Positions 8,345-17,983 of a stretch of 64,000 nucleotides of DNA are shown piece after piece (position 1 is the stretch's first letter; each line of letters opens with the position of its first letter). This DNA comes from Prolixibacteraceae bacterium (GTDB lineage: Bacteria; Bacteroidota; Bacteroidia; Bacteroidales; Prolixibacteraceae), in NCBI GenBank assembly GCA_025210775.1, contig JAOARB010000015.1, positions 62,001-126,000 of the forward strand. The letters are read 5' to 3'. The position numbers were made by a program, and so were the translations under genes. Below the pieces are notes generated by a model that did no database searches, was not told where the DNA came from, and saw only the letters and a program-made list of their open reading frames with translations.

Positions 8345-10504
8345 ATGAAAAGAAATCGTCTCTTCTATACCTGTTTATTCTCTTTAATGACCCTATTTTC
8401 TTGGGCACAAGAACAGTGGAATGGAACTGTCGTGGATAAAAACCAACAACCACTATTTGCAGTGAATGTCTATTTCTCCACCTCTCCAACCAAGGGTACA
8501 GTAACCGATTTCAACGGTAATTTCAATATCAAAGGAGGACAAGAAGGAGACCATCTGATCTTTTCATACATTGGCTATATATCACAAAAAATACCATTTA
8601 GCCAGCTTCAAGCGGGAAAGGAGATCCATATAATACTAAAAGAGGACATCCAGCATATCAAAGAAGTTAGAATATCTGCACAAGATCCAATATCAAAGAA
8701 ATTTGCGGTGGAAAAGATAGACCGCATCTCGATCTACCTCGATCCTGTTGCACAAGGAGACCCTCTGAAGGCTGTGGCTCAAATGGCCGCTTCTACCTCT
8801 ACAGATGAGACAGCCAATCCATCCTTAAGGGGAAGTGATGCCACTCGAAGTAGGGTGTTTCTTAATGGCGTGCCTATCTACAATCCTGTTCGCTCTAGCA
8901 ACCTAGACAACCAAGGATTCTTTAGTATCTTCAATACCGAGCTCATCAAACAACAGTTTGTTTATGCCAGTAATCCGCCATTGACCCACGGAAATAGTAG
9001 TGCGGGGATGATCGATATTCAAACACAAGACAAACTAGAAAAAGACCAATTACAACTCTCAGCAGGGTTACTAAACACAGGATTCCTTTTGTCTAAAAGG
9101 ATTAAAGGAGACAACACCTTTGTCCATGCATACGGCAATCGTCAATTCTCAGATCTATATAAAGAGCTACACAAAGAACAACTACCAGATCTCAATGCTT
9201 TCTATGCTACAGATATGGGAATCTATAGCAACATTAAAATTGCACCTAAATGGAACTATAGTATTTACCAATATTATATCAATGAAAAATATAGTGGGAT
9301 AGACCATCAAGCCAACTATACAGGGGAAGTAGAAAGCCAAAACAGAAGGTGGTTTAATGTCCAAGCCATCTCTTTTGCTTCATCAAAATGGAAAGCATCG
9401 TTACATCTAGGATATGATCAATCGAACAAAGACTACCAATCCGGAGAACTCTATTCTGATACTTTTACAGAAGACTGGTTTGTTAGTGGCGACCTAACCT
9501 ATTTAGCGACCCATTGGCTATCGCTACAAACAGGAACATCGTATCAGATACAAAAATATCAGTCTGATGACCTTATTCCTCCTTATGGTTTTGTTCCACT
9601 TCCAGATATCCCAGGAAAGAAAGAGGTGGTCGATCTAAAACAAAAAAGAGGGGAGATCTATGGCTATGCCAATATCGATCTATCAGAGAAAATATCCATG
9701 AGCTTAGGTGTAAGAAAACCTTTTTCCTACAACGAAAACCAAGATTATACTGCTTTCCAATCTTCAGTAAGCATCGAGCCTGCACGTCATCACCATATCT
9801 TGATTAGCGGAGGTAAATATTTCAGTTTTCTACCTTGCTCTTATTACAACAAGTCGTTTGAACAACAAGAGAGTCGCCAATACTCCCTAGATTACAGTTA
9901 CCATAACGACAGAACGACTTTAGAAGCAGCCGTATATTACAAGAAAGAGAAGGGGGGAGATTACATTTTGTATAAGACACCTATCGATCATCAAACAATC
10001 AAAGGGGCTGAACTCTCTTTTAAACAAACCATCGGAGAACGTTGGCAGTGGAAAATTTCCAACTCTTGGATAGACCAGAAAATATTTGTGGAGCAGAAAG
10101 AGTATACGGGAAAGAAGGACCTTCAATATTTAGTAAAAAGTTCCCTTCAATACCAAACTCCGAAAGGCTTCTCTTGTACGCTATCCTATCAAACAAGAGA
10201 AGGGATTCCTTATACTCCCATCGTAGATCATGGTATAGATCATGGCGTATACTATCCAATATATTCAACCAATTTCAACGAAAAAAGACATAATAACTAC
10301 CAACGTTTTGATCTTAATATAAGCCAATATACAACATGGAAAAGACAAACATTTGTCTTTTTTGCAACGGTCAACAATCTTTTAAATCAAAAGAACGTAG
10401 CCAGTATATATTATGACAAAGACTTCTCACAAAGCTACGACAGCTACTATACATTACGCACCTTCTTTGTTGGGATGGTATGGAAAATATCCAACCAACA
10501 CTAA
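8345..10504 (+). CDS. TonB-dependent receptor with N-terminal carboxypeptidase-regulatory domain (second of pair)
   Basis: A 719-residue outer-membrane receptor: signal peptide ending LFSWAQ, Ig-like regulatory domain (WNGTVVDKNQQPLFAVNVYF, about residues 25-105), plug with NPSLRGSDATRSRVFLNGVPI (about 158-180), barrel, and an aromatic C-terminal strand (VGMVWKI). It is clearly a diverged relative of the receptor encoded 12 bp upstream but shares little continuous sequence with it, so this is not a recent duplicate. Last gene of the TOMM polycistron; a strong hairpin lies about 180 bp after its stop. No SusD partner. The substrate cannot be read from sequence. Confidence 0.88.
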   Translation: MKRNRLFYTCLFSLMTLFSWAQEQWNGTVVDKNQQPLFAVNVYFSTSPTKGTVTDFNGNFNIKGGQEGDHLIFSYIGYISQKIPFSQLQAGKEIHIILKEDIQHIKEVRISAQDPISKKFAVEKIDRISIYLDPVAQGDPLKAVAQMAASTSTDETANPSLRGSDATRSRVFLNGVPIYNPVRSSNLDNQGFFSIFNTELIKQQFVYASNPPLTHGNSSAGMIDIQTQDKLEKDQLQLSAGLLNTGFLLSKRIKGDNTFVHAYGNRQFSDLYKELHKEQLPDLNAFYATDMGIYSNIKIAPKWNYSIYQYYINEKYSGIDHQANYTGEVESQNRRWFNVQAISFASSKWKASLHLGYDQSNKDYQSGELYSDTFTEDWFVSGDLTYLATHWLSLQTGTSYQIQKYQSDDLIPPYGFVPLPDIPGKKEVVDLKQKRGEIYGYANIDLSEKISMSLGVRKPFSYNENQDYTAFQSSVSIEPARHHHILISGGKYFSFLPCSYYNKSFEQQESRQYSLDYSYHNDRTTLEAAVYYKKEKGGDYILYKTPIDHQTIKGAELSFKQTIGERWQWKISNSWIDQKIFVEQKEYTGKKDLQYLVKSSLQYQTPKGFSCTLSYQTREGIPYTPIVDHGIDHGVYYPIYSTNFNEKRHNNYQRFDLNISQYTTWKRQTFVFFATVNNLLNQKNVASIYYDKDFSQSYDSYYTLRTFFVGMVWKISNQH

Positions 10505-10687
10505 GGTTCTAATCCAAGAATATTAGTCGCACAAAGAGGATCGATCTTTTATTGTTCTTTAAACTGAGGTTTCTTGACTTCTTTAGATAGGGTCCACATC
10601 TTTGGAGCCATTCTCTTTCTTCTGAAAAACATCTCTATCTCAACAAAAAAAAGACCTGTTAAAAGTAGGATTTAAAGGTACTTCCTT

Positions 10688-10732
10688 CATGGTTTGTCCA
10701 TGGTTGCTCCATGGACAAACCATGGACAAACC
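10688..10732. terminator. Perfect 16-bp hairpin plus extra repeat copy between convergent genes
   Basis: Bases 10688-10703 and 10709-10724 are perfect inverted copies around a 5-base loop TTGCT. A further tandem copy of the 11-base unit CCATGGACAAA follows at 10720-10730. It sits between the end of the receptor operon (plus) and the end of radA (minus), so a bidirectional stop is the simplest role. No long T-run follows on either strand, so a repeat element is possible too. The rest of 10505-10797 holds no convincing gene. Confidence 0.55.
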
Positions 10733-10797
10733 CTTTATTTAACCTATGTGATTCTTTACGGACATACTCTTGACAATACAACCGATTAGATTTTATT

Positions 10798-12168
10798 TTA
10801 GCCTGCAAAAAGAGATTTCACCAGTTCTTCAATACGACGAACCACTTGGATCTCAATATTCAATCCTAGGCTTTTCAATTTTGAAGGATTTGTTACGGCA
10901 ACATAGATGCGTCTAAATCCCAATTTATCGGCTTCGATGATTCGTTGTTCAATACGATTTACAGGTCGGATCTCGCCTGTCAGCCCAACTTCACCAGCGA
11001 AACAACACCTTGAATCAATAGCCAAATCAAAACTTGAAGAGAGCACCGAGGTGATTACGGCCAAATCCATCGCAGGATCTTGGATTTTAATTCCACCCGC
11101 AATATTAAGAAAGACATCCTTGGCCATTAGGCGAAATCCAGCGCGTTTTTCGAGTACCGCCAACAACATATTCAAGCGACGTATATCAAAGCCCGTAGAA
11201 GAGCGCTGAGGCGTACCATAGGCAGCAGAAGAGACCAAGGCTTGCACCTCAATCATAAACGAACGCATTCCATCTTGTACACAAGCCACAGAAGTACCAC
11301 TAAGCTGCATCTCTTGATTAGAAAGCAACAGCTCGGAAGGATTGATCACCTCTCTAAGTCCGGTCTGTTCCATCTCAAATATTCCTAGTTCTGAGGTAGA
11401 CCCAAAACGGTTTTTCGAACTTCTTAGGATACGAAAAAGATGGTTTCTATCGCCTTCAAATTGCAATACCGTATCGACAATATGTTCTAATATTTTAGGA
11501 CCAGCCAAAGAACCTTCTTTATTGATATGTCCAATCAGAAGGGTAGGTATTTGTAGTGGTTTCACCGTTTTAAGGATCATGTTTGCACATTCACGTATCT
11601 GGCCGACACTTCCCGCCGCAGTATCTAGCATCTCAGTGACCACGGTTTGGATGGAATCAATGATAAGAAAGTTTGGCTTCTCTTTATCGACATGAAAAAG
11701 GATCTTCTCCATACTTGTTTCGCTTAGAAACACACAATCTTCATTATCTTGTTTCAAACGCATGGCTCTTAACTTAAGCTGCTGAAGACTCTCTTCTCCT
11801 GAGACATAGAGAACTTTTTTATTTTTCATACTTAAGGCCACTTGAAGCACCAAGGTTGATTTCCCAATACCAGGTTCCCCTCCAAGTAGGGTTATTCCAC
11901 CTGGCACAAAACCACCACCAAGGACACGATTCAGTTCACCGTTATTGGTATTCAAACGATCGGACTCTCTGATGCTAATTTCAGACAATTTGAATGGTCT
12001 GGCCTCCACAGAAGCAGAAGCAGGAATCGCCGCTTTGGCACTACTTTTTGGAGCAACGATCTCTTCTACAAAGGTGTTCCATTCCCCACAAGAATTACAT
12101 TTTCCAACCCATTTAGGAGAGGTTACCCCACAACTTTGACAAACAAAAGTATGTTTAATTTTAGCCAT
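10798..12168 (-). CDS. radA: DNA repair protein RadA
   Basis: 456 residues, full length for RadA/Sms, a DnaB-like branch-migration ATPase in recombination repair. The N-terminal C4 zinc finger has Cys10, Cys13, Cys24 and Cys27. Walker A is GGEPGIGKST near residue 95, the RadA-specific KNRFG motif is present near 252, and the C-terminus is a Lon-like domain (LNIAGGIKIQDPAMDLAVI). Start ATG fits the family (MAKIKHTFVCQSCG). It lies about 100 bp downstream of the panC-panD pair, behind that pair's terminator, so it probably has its own promoter. Confidence 0.97.
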   Translation of the reverse strand: MAKIKHTFVCQSCGVTSPKWVGKCNSCGEWNTFVEEIVAPKSSAKAAIPASASVEARPFKLSEISIRESDRLNTNNGELNRVLGGGFVPGGITLLGGEPGIGKSTLVLQVALSMKNKKVLYVSGEESLQQLKLRAMRLKQDNEDCVFLSETSMEKILFHVDKEKPNFLIIDSIQTVVTEMLDTAAGSVGQIRECANMILKTVKPLQIPTLLIGHINKEGSLAGPKILEHIVDTVLQFEGDRNHLFRILRSSKNRFGSTSELGIFEMEQTGLREVINPSELLLSNQEMQLSGTSVACVQDGMRSFMIEVQALVSSAAYGTPQRSSTGFDIRRLNMLLAVLEKRAGFRLMAKDVFLNIAGGIKIQDPAMDLAVITSVLSSSFDLAIDSRCCFAGEVGLTGEIRPVNRIEQRIIEADKLGFRRIYVAVTNPSKLKSLGLNIEIQVVRRIEELVKSLFAG

Positions 12169-12205
12169 ATCACTTCACTGATTTTAATAAGAGGTATAGA
12201 CATAA

Positions 12206-12240
12206 AAATAGCGAATACTTTTTACATCGTATTCGCTATC
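12206..12240 (-). terminator. Intrinsic terminator of the panC-panD operon
   Basis: Inverted repeat 12208-12218 with 12229-12239 (ATAGCGAATAC / GTATTCGCTAT). On the minus strand the stem is followed by a TTTTTAT run, just after the panD stop and before radA. Confidence 0.75.
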
Positions 12241-12271
12241 ACTTATTTATTATAAAAAACCTTAATCTTCC

Positions 12272-12622
12272 TTATAAGATGGCATTGGTATTTTCATCAG
12301 GGAAAACCAATGTTGGATTCCATGATTTAGCCTCTTCGAAGTCCATCAATCCATAAGAGATAATAATTACAATATCTCCCATAGCCACTTTACGAGCAGC
12401 TGGGCCATTCAAACAGATCTCTCCTGATCCTCTTTCTCCACGGATACAGTAAGTCTCGAGACGTTCACCATTATTAACATTAACAATTTGAACTTTCTCG
12501 TTCTCAATTAGATTAGCAGCATCCATTAAATCCTCATCGATAGTAATACTACCAACATAGTTAAGGTCGGCATTCGTTACCTTTGCACGGTGGATCTTAG
12601 ATTTACATACTTGAATTTGCAT
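12272..12622 (-). CDS. panD: Aspartate 1-decarboxylase
   Basis: Makes beta-alanine from L-aspartate for pantothenate (coenzyme A) synthesis. The protein is a pyruvoyl enzyme that cleaves itself: the Gly24-Ser25 site (NYVGSITID) is present when counted from the chosen start. The open frame extends 12 codons further to 12658, overlapping panC, but the family starts at [16 protein letters not shown], so I place the start at 12622. Length 116 residues is normal. [29 protein letters not shown] matches the family core. It lies 22 bp downstream of panC, in one operon. Confidence 0.95.
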   Translation of the reverse strand: MQIQVCKSKIHRAKVTNADLNYVGSITIDEDLMDAANLIENEKVQIVNVNNGERLETYCIRGERGSGEICLNGPAARKVAMGDIVIIISYGLMDFEEAKSWNPTLVFPDENTNAIL

Positions 12623-12644
12623 CGCTATTTTCTTTAGTCTTGCG

Positions 12645-13484
12645 TTATTTAAAAACAATATTATCGATCAATCGTACTTCACCGGCCTGTACGGCAATAC
12701 ATCCAACAGGTGACATTGCCTCTTCCCATTTTTCAATAGGCTGCAGCGTACGATCGTTTACAATAGAAAAGTACTCCACTTCTAATAATGGAGACTCATT
12801 GATTACATCAATAGTTTTTTGAATAGTCTCTTTTACAGTTTGGGTTTGATGTTCCGCTACCGCTTGTTTCATTGCTTGATGAATTAAAGGGGCTATCTCT
12901 CTATGTTCGGCAGTCAAAAGAAGGTTTCGACTACTTTTAGCCAATCCATCTTTCTCTCGAATAATGTCACAAGAGACAATCTCTACATTCATATTTAACA
13001 ACTCAACAAGTTTTTTGATCACTGCAACTTGCTGGAAATCTTTCATGCCAAAATAAGCACGATCAGGGCGAACATAGTCAAATAATCTACTTACGACTTG
13101 TCCAACACCATTAAAGTGACCAGGGCGCATAGCTCCTTCCATCACTGTTTCTAGATCTCCAAAATCAAAAGTTCTTTGATCCGGTTCAGGATACATCTCC
13201 TCTACAGAAGGAGCAAAAACCAAATCACACCCTGTTCCCTTAAGTAGCTCAACATCTGCGTCTAAGGTTCTAGGATAGGTTTTCAAATCCTCTGGATTAT
13301 TGAATTGTGTAGGGTTTACAAAAACTGACACTACGGTACAGTCATTTTCTTTCACAGAGCGACGCACTAAAGATAAATGTCCTTCATGCAGAGCTCCCAT
13401 AGTTGGAACAAATCCAATCGTTCCTTTTCCACGCTTTTCTTCTAGAAAAGCCATCATGGATTCTTTGGTCTTCTCGATCCTCAT
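12645..13484 (-). CDS. panC: Pantothenate synthetase
   Basis: 279 residues; joins pantoate and beta-alanine with ATP. The nucleotidyl-transferase HxGH motif is in [16 protein letters not shown] near residue 26-41. [32 protein letters not shown] and [12 protein letters not shown] are family blocks, and KSSRNLLL is the KMSKS-like loop. First gene of panC-panD, the two consecutive steps at the end of pantothenate synthesis. Divergent from the GT5-like gene, with about 215 bp between their starts holding both promoters. Confidence 0.97.
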   Translation of the reverse strand: MRIEKTKESMMAFLEEKRGKGTIGFVPTMGALHEGHLSLVRRSVKENDCTVVSVFVNPTQFNNPEDLKTYPRTLDADVELLKGTGCDLVFAPSVEEMYPEPDQRTFDFGDLETVMEGAMRPGHFNGVGQVVSRLFDYVRPDRAYFGMKDFQQVAVIKKLVELLNMNVEIVSCDIIREKDGLAKSSRNLLLTAEHREIAPLIHQAMKQAVAEHQTQTVKETIQKTIDVINESPLLEVEYFSIVNDRTLQPIEKWEEAMSPVGCIAVQAGEVRLIDNIVFK

Positions 13485-13671
13485 TTCGTATATTATAAAA
13501 AACGATCTGTTACAAATAAAGAATCACCCGTTTAAGACTGATAGTCAAGCAACAAGGATATTCATTATTCGAGGGGACAAAGTAACAAAAATTATTACAC
13601 CCAAAAAAGTATAGATGGTTTCAAATAATGGAGGTTAACAATAAATCGTTGATTCATTGTCATTTTTTCAC

Positions 13672-13679
13672 TATATTTG
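13672..13679 (+). promoter_or_regulatory. Bacteroidota -7 box (TATATTTG) that decides the start of the next gene
   Basis: TATATTTG matches TAnnTTTG. The first possible in-frame start of the next gene (TTG at 13677) lies inside this box, so translation must begin downstream, at ATG 13701. Confidence 0.7.
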
Positions 13680-13700
13680 TGCCATAAATTTGACATTGAA

Positions 13701-14519
13701 ATGGAAAAGAAAAAAGTTCTATTTATCTCTCAGGAAATAACACCATACCTACCTGAAACGGAATTATCTAAGATCGGAAGAAACCTACCACAAGGCATAC
13801 AAGAGAATGGAAAAGAGATCCGTACTTTTATGCCTCGCTTTGGATGCATTAACGAAAGAAGAAATCAACTTCATGAAGTCATCCGTTTATCGGGGATGAA
13901 TCTAGTTGTAAATGATGCAGACCACCCATTGATTATCAAAGTGGCTTCTATCCAAGCAGCAAGAATGCAGGTATACTTTATCGACAATGAAGATTATTTC
14001 CAAAGGAAGGCTACACTGGTAGATAAAGAAGGGAAAGAGTTTGAAGACAATGATGAAAGAGCTATTTTCTTTGCTAGAGGAGTTCTTGAAACAGTGATCA
14101 AATTAAGATGGGCACCAGATGTAATCCACTGTCAAGGATGGTTTACTGGATTGGTAGCTGTATTCTTGAAACACATGTACAAAGACAACCCATTATTTGC
14201 AGACACAAAAATCGTTTATTCTCCATTCTCTTCAGAGTTTGAAACTCCACTAGACAAAGAATTGAAGAAAAAATTGATGGAAGATGAGATCCCTGCAGAC
14301 GTTCTTTCACACATTGATGAGCCAACGTACGTAAACTTCAATAAGCTTATTGTAGATCACGTTGACGGTATCATCAAAGGTAGTGAAAACATCAATGAAG
14401 ATCTTGAGAAATATATTGAAGCTTCAGGAAAACCGTTCCTAGGATTCCAGGATGAAGAAAAATATGTCGAGGCATTTAACTCATTTTATGACAATTTTTT
14501 ACTAAATTCCGCCGAATAA
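13701..14519 (+). CDS. GT5-like glycogen/starch synthase catalytic-domain protein (N-terminal half only)
   Basis: 272 residues from ATG 13701, beginning MEKKKVLFISQEITPY. It matches only the N-terminal Rossmann half of GT5 glycogen synthases (WAPDVIHCQGWFTGLVAVFLKHMY, IVYSPFSSEF); the C-terminal GT-B half with its catalytic Glu pair is missing. The N-terminal ADP-glucose loop KxGGLGDV is replaced by SKIGRNLPQGI. So a glycogen synthase activity is doubtful; a regulatory or sugar-binding role is possible. From memory, this short form sits beside panC in other Bacteroidota, followed by a DUF4270 gene, as here. The DUF4270 gene starts about 20 bp downstream, so they are probably cotranscribed. 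Confidence 0.75.
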   Translation: MEKKKVLFISQEITPYLPETELSKIGRNLPQGIQENGKEIRTFMPRFGCINERRNQLHEVIRLSGMNLVVNDADHPLIIKVASIQAARMQVYFIDNEDYFQRKATLVDKEGKEFEDNDERAIFFARGVLETVIKLRWAPDVIHCQGWFTGLVAVFLKHMYKDNPLFADTKIVYSPFSSEFETPLDKELKKKLMEDEIPADVLSHIDEPTYVNFNKLIVDHVDGIIKGSENINEDLEKYIEASGKPFLGFQDEEKYVEAFNSFYDNFLLNSAE

Positions 14520-14540
14520 ATTTTAAAAACGGAAATAACT

Positions 14541-16019
14541 TTGAAGACTATACATAATATTAAAACCAAAGTTCAAATCCTGTTATTTGCATTTATAACA
14601 GGATTTGCTTTTGTAGCCTGTCAAGAAAAGAATGGTAGTTTAGGGATGGATATTATTCCACCTAACGAACAAATCACTGTTGTATCCATTACAGACAAGA
14701 CTTCATCAGACTCATATTATGAGAAAGATTCTCCTATTCGTGTCGATGAGCCTAGTGGGGTGATATTGGGTACGCTCAATGACCCTGTATTTGGGCAAAC
14801 AACAGGAGCTATAGCAACCCAACTTAGATTAATTTCAAAACCAGAAGTGAATGGTACATCTAAATTGGATTCTGCAGTCCTTCTTGTAGCCTATCGTTCT
14901 GTTTATGGGGATACATTAACTCCACAAACTTTTACGGTAAAGGAGCTGAACAGTGACCTCTTTAAAGATAAGGCGTATATGTCTTCTTTTGATGTCTCTT
15001 CATTGGCATCAGACAATATTATTGGAACAGGAACTCTAAAACCACATCTTAGTATCAAAACAGATAAAGATACACTGACTCAAGTTCTACGTATTCCTGT
15101 TTCAGCTGATTATGCAAATAAAGTACTAAGCCTTTGGGATAAAAAAACAGATGATGGTCATTTGGTCTTTGACGATAATAAATATCTGATCCAAGAGCTT
15201 AAAGGAATATACATTGAGCCTCAAGCCATTCCTGGAAATCGTAAGGGTGCTTTAATTAAGACCAATAAAAAGTATACTACAAAAGTAGGTTCATCTAGCT
15301 ATACTGTTGATCTACGCACACGTATGATCATCTATGCTAAGACAGAGGTTTCGGACGACAGTACGGACGATCCAAACGACACTAAGACAGTTCAAAAGAC
15401 TATTTCTCTTTATTCAACAGAATATTCAGCTACTGTTCCTAAGATGACTCATGACTATAGTGGGACTGCATTAGAGCAAGAGCTAGGAAATGACAGAAGC
15501 ACATCAAAACATTTATTTGTTCAGCCTAATGAAGGTATTCGTTCGGTTGTTAAACTAAATAAATTGGATGAGCTAAAAGATCTATGGGTAGACCAAAATG
15601 GGTGGATAAAACCAGGGGATGATAATACAAGTAATGAGGACAAAATCTTTATCAATAAAGCTCGTCTAAATTTATATGTTGATACTCTAGCTTCGGACCA
15701 TAAAACTTTGGCTTTACCTTCTACAATTACTTTACGCTATAACTCTAAAGATTCGGAAGATGGAGATTTAAGAGATAGCGAGAACGGAAAGTATATTGCA
15801 GGTACGTTTGATAAAACAATTGGTGCATATGTATTTAATCTTACCAAATATGTGTCAGACTATATGCATGACAAAGAAGACAACAACCCTCTTTATGTAA
15901 TTCCTTATTACAGAGTAAGTAGTACAGAAAGAGCAGTACTTTTCAGTAACGATAGCAAGAAAGGTATTGAACTAGAAATACTATATACTAAAAAAGGAAA
16001 TTTAGAGAGTACAAAATAA
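14541..16019 (+). CDS. DUF4270 family lipoprotein
   Basis: 492 residues. Lipoprotein signal KVQILLFAFITGFAFVAC with the lipid Cys at about residue 27. A beta-rich body follows with DSAVLLVAYRS, GTLNDPVFGQTTGA and a C-terminal NLTKYVSDYMHDK typical of DUF4270, an outer-membrane-associated family of unknown function in Bacteroidota. The start is TTG: no ATG lies upstream of the signal peptide in frame, and the next ATG (MDIIPPN) would remove the lipobox. Oddly, the TTG lies within TAACTTTG, a perfect -7-box lookalike, which must be chance or a promoter for an internal transcript. Confidence 0.85.
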   Translation: MKTIHNIKTKVQILLFAFITGFAFVACQEKNGSLGMDIIPPNEQITVVSITDKTSSDSYYEKDSPIRVDEPSGVILGTLNDPVFGQTTGAIATQLRLISKPEVNGTSKLDSAVLLVAYRSVYGDTLTPQTFTVKELNSDLFKDKAYMSSFDVSSLASDNIIGTGTLKPHLSIKTDKDTLTQVLRIPVSADYANKVLSLWDKKTDDGHLVFDDNKYLIQELKGIYIEPQAIPGNRKGALIKTNKKYTTKVGSSSYTVDLRTRMIIYAKTEVSDDSTDDPNDTKTVQKTISLYSTEYSATVPKMTHDYSGTALEQELGNDRSTSKHLFVQPNEGIRSVVKLNKLDELKDLWVDQNGWIKPGDDNTSNEDKIFINKARLNLYVDTLASDHKTLALPSTITLRYNSKDSEDGDLRDSENGKYIAGTFDKTIGAYVFNLTKYVSDYMHDKEDNNPLYVIPYYRVSSTERAVLFSNDSKKGIELEILYTKKGNLESTK

Positions 16020-16133
16020 AAATATTTAGAGGGCTCTATTTCTCCAAGATGTGAGATGTAGGGCCCTTATTACATTGTGACAATCCCTCTTTGCTTTTTC
16101 ATGTCACACCAACCCTAAATAAATTATTAGCTT

Positions 16134-17972
16134 ATGTGTGGAATTGTAGGATATATAGGTGCGAGAGACGCCTTTCCAATTCTAATTAACGGACTAAAAA
16201 GACTTGAATATAGAGGTTATGATTCTTCTGGAATCGCACTTTCTAATGGTACAACACGTATCTTCAAGAAACAAGGTAAGATTGCAAACCTTGAGAAACA
16301 TGTAGCTGGAGAGAAGCTAGATGGTAATATTGGTATTGCACATACACGTTGGGCGACTCACGGAGAACCAAGTGATAGCAATGCCCACCCTCACCAATCT
16401 CAGAATGGTAAGATCACTCTAGTACATAATGGTATTATTGAGAACTATGCTCAGATTAAAGAGCGTCTTATTGAGAAAGGGTATGAGTTCAAATCAGAAA
16501 CAGATACAGAAGTTCTTGCGAACCTAGTGGAGTACGTCTATCTTCAAATGGAGACACCATGTCTTGAAGAGGCTGTACGTATTGCACTAAATAAAGTGGT
16601 TGGAGCCTATGGACTTATCGTAATGAGTGATGATGAGCCAAAAAGATTGGTTGCATCTCGTAAAGGTAGTCCTCTTGTTATTGGAGTAGGAGATCATGAA
16701 TATTTTATTGGTTCTGATGCAACTCCATTGATTGAGTACACCAACCAAATGATCTATTTGCAAGATTATAATATTGCAATCATTGAGAGAAACAGTTTTA
16801 CTCTTAAAACAATTGACAACAATCCTGTTACTCCTAAGATCAAGGAGGTAGATCTAGATGTAGATCAACTAGACAAAGGGGGTTATGATCACTTTATGTT
16901 GAAAGAGATCTATGAGCAGCCTACAACTATTGAGCAATCATTCAAAGGGAGAATCTCTGCGGATGGCAAATCAATTAAGCTAGGTGGACTAATGGATGTA
17001 ATGTCTGATTTAATCAAAGCACCAAGAATCATTATTCTAGGTTGTGGTACATCATGGCATGCTGGACTGGTAGCAGAATATTTGATTGAGGAATATTGTA
17101 AGATTCCTGTAGAGGTTGAATATGCATCAGAATTCCGTTATAGAAATCCTGTTATCAACAAAGGAGATGTGATCATCGCCGTTTCTCAAAGTGGAGAGAC
17201 AGCAGATACTCTAGCTGCAATTAAAAAAGCAAAAGAAGACGGAGCAATCATCTTGGGTGTATGTAATGTTGTTGGATCTAGTATTCCAAGAGAGACACAT
17301 GCAGGGGTATATACCCACGCTGGAGTAGAGATTGGAGTAGCTTCAACCAAAGCATTTACGGCACAAGTTACAGTGCTTACTTTGATGGCACTACAAATTG
17401 CAAAAGAGAAGGGAACTATCGAGCAAGCAGAATACGAGAACCTGATCAAAGAGCTTATTGAAGTTCCAAATAAAGTACGTATCGCTCTATCGAAAGAAGA
17501 TAAGATCCGTTCGGTTGCAGACAAATATAGCGAAGCGATTAATGCACTATACCTAGGACGTGGATATCTTTTCCCTGTGGCCTTAGAAGGAGCATTAAAG
17601 CTAAAAGAGATTTCATATATCCATGCTGAAGGATATGCAGCAGGAGAGATGAAACATGGACCAATCGCGCTTGTAGACGACAACCTACCAGTGATTGCAG
17701 TAGCTCCAAAAGATCATTACTACGAAAAAGTGGTTAGTAACATTCAGGAGGTAAAAGCAAGAAAAGGAAATGTGATTGCCATTCTAAACGAAGACGATCA
17801 TAACCTTAAGCAGATGGTTAATGATTATATTGAAGTACCAAATTGTCACGTAGCAATTTCGCCACTTATCAATGTCATTCCTCTACAGTTATTGGCTTAT
17901 CATATTGCATTAAACAAAGGATGTGATGTGGATCAACCAAGAAACTTGGCTAAATCAGTAACAGTAGAATAA
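16134..17972 (+). CDS. glmS: Glutamine--fructose-6-phosphate aminotransferase (isomerizing)
   Basis: 612 residues; makes glucosamine-6-phosphate, the first step to UDP-GlcNAc for peptidoglycan and LPS. The glutaminase domain starts with catalytic Cys2 (MCGIVGYIG) and contains HTRWATHGEPSDSNAHPH. Two SIS isomerase domains follow (LGCGTSWHAGL near 300, SQSGETADTLAA near 350), and the protein ends in the family signature DQPRNLAKSVTVE. No glmS ribozyme core was recognised in the 114 bp upstream, as expected outside Firmicutes. Transcription ends at a strong hairpin 11 bp after the stop. Confidence 0.98.
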   Translation: MCGIVGYIGARDAFPILINGLKRLEYRGYDSSGIALSNGTTRIFKKQGKIANLEKHVAGEKLDGNIGIAHTRWATHGEPSDSNAHPHQSQNGKITLVHNGIIENYAQIKERLIEKGYEFKSETDTEVLANLVEYVYLQMETPCLEEAVRIALNKVVGAYGLIVMSDDEPKRLVASRKGSPLVIGVGDHEYFIGSDATPLIEYTNQMIYLQDYNIAIIERNSFTLKTIDNNPVTPKIKEVDLDVDQLDKGGYDHFMLKEIYEQPTTIEQSFKGRISADGKSIKLGGLMDVMSDLIKAPRIIILGCGTSWHAGLVAEYLIEEYCKIPVEVEYASEFRYRNPVINKGDVIIAVSQSGETADTLAAIKKAKEDGAIILGVCNVVGSSIPRETHAGVYTHAGVEIGVASTKAFTAQVTVLTLMALQIAKEKGTIEQAEYENLIKELIEVPNKVRIALSKEDKIRSVADKYSEAINALYLGRGYLFPVALEGALKLKEISYIHAEGYAAGEMKHGPIALVDDNLPVIAVAPKDHYYEKVVSNIQEVKARKGNVIAILNEDDHNLKQMVNDYIEVPNCHVAISPLINVIPLQLLAYHIALNKGCDVDQPRNLAKSVTVE

Positions 17973-17983
17973 TATAGTAATTC

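Noticed and set aside
5960..10504. The TonB receptor pair as a polysaccharide utilisation locus
   Set aside because: There is no SusD, no glycoside hydrolase and no sugar regulator; the genes are coupled to the TOMM operon instead.
10549..10632. 27-residue basic ORF on the minus strand (begins MFFRRKRMAPKM)
   Set aside because: No promoter, family or partner; it lies between two gene ends. It may be a real small protein, but nothing supports it.
17186..17683. 165-codon frame on the minus strand
   Set aside because: Antisense to glmS, Ser/Ala-rich shadow with no family pattern.
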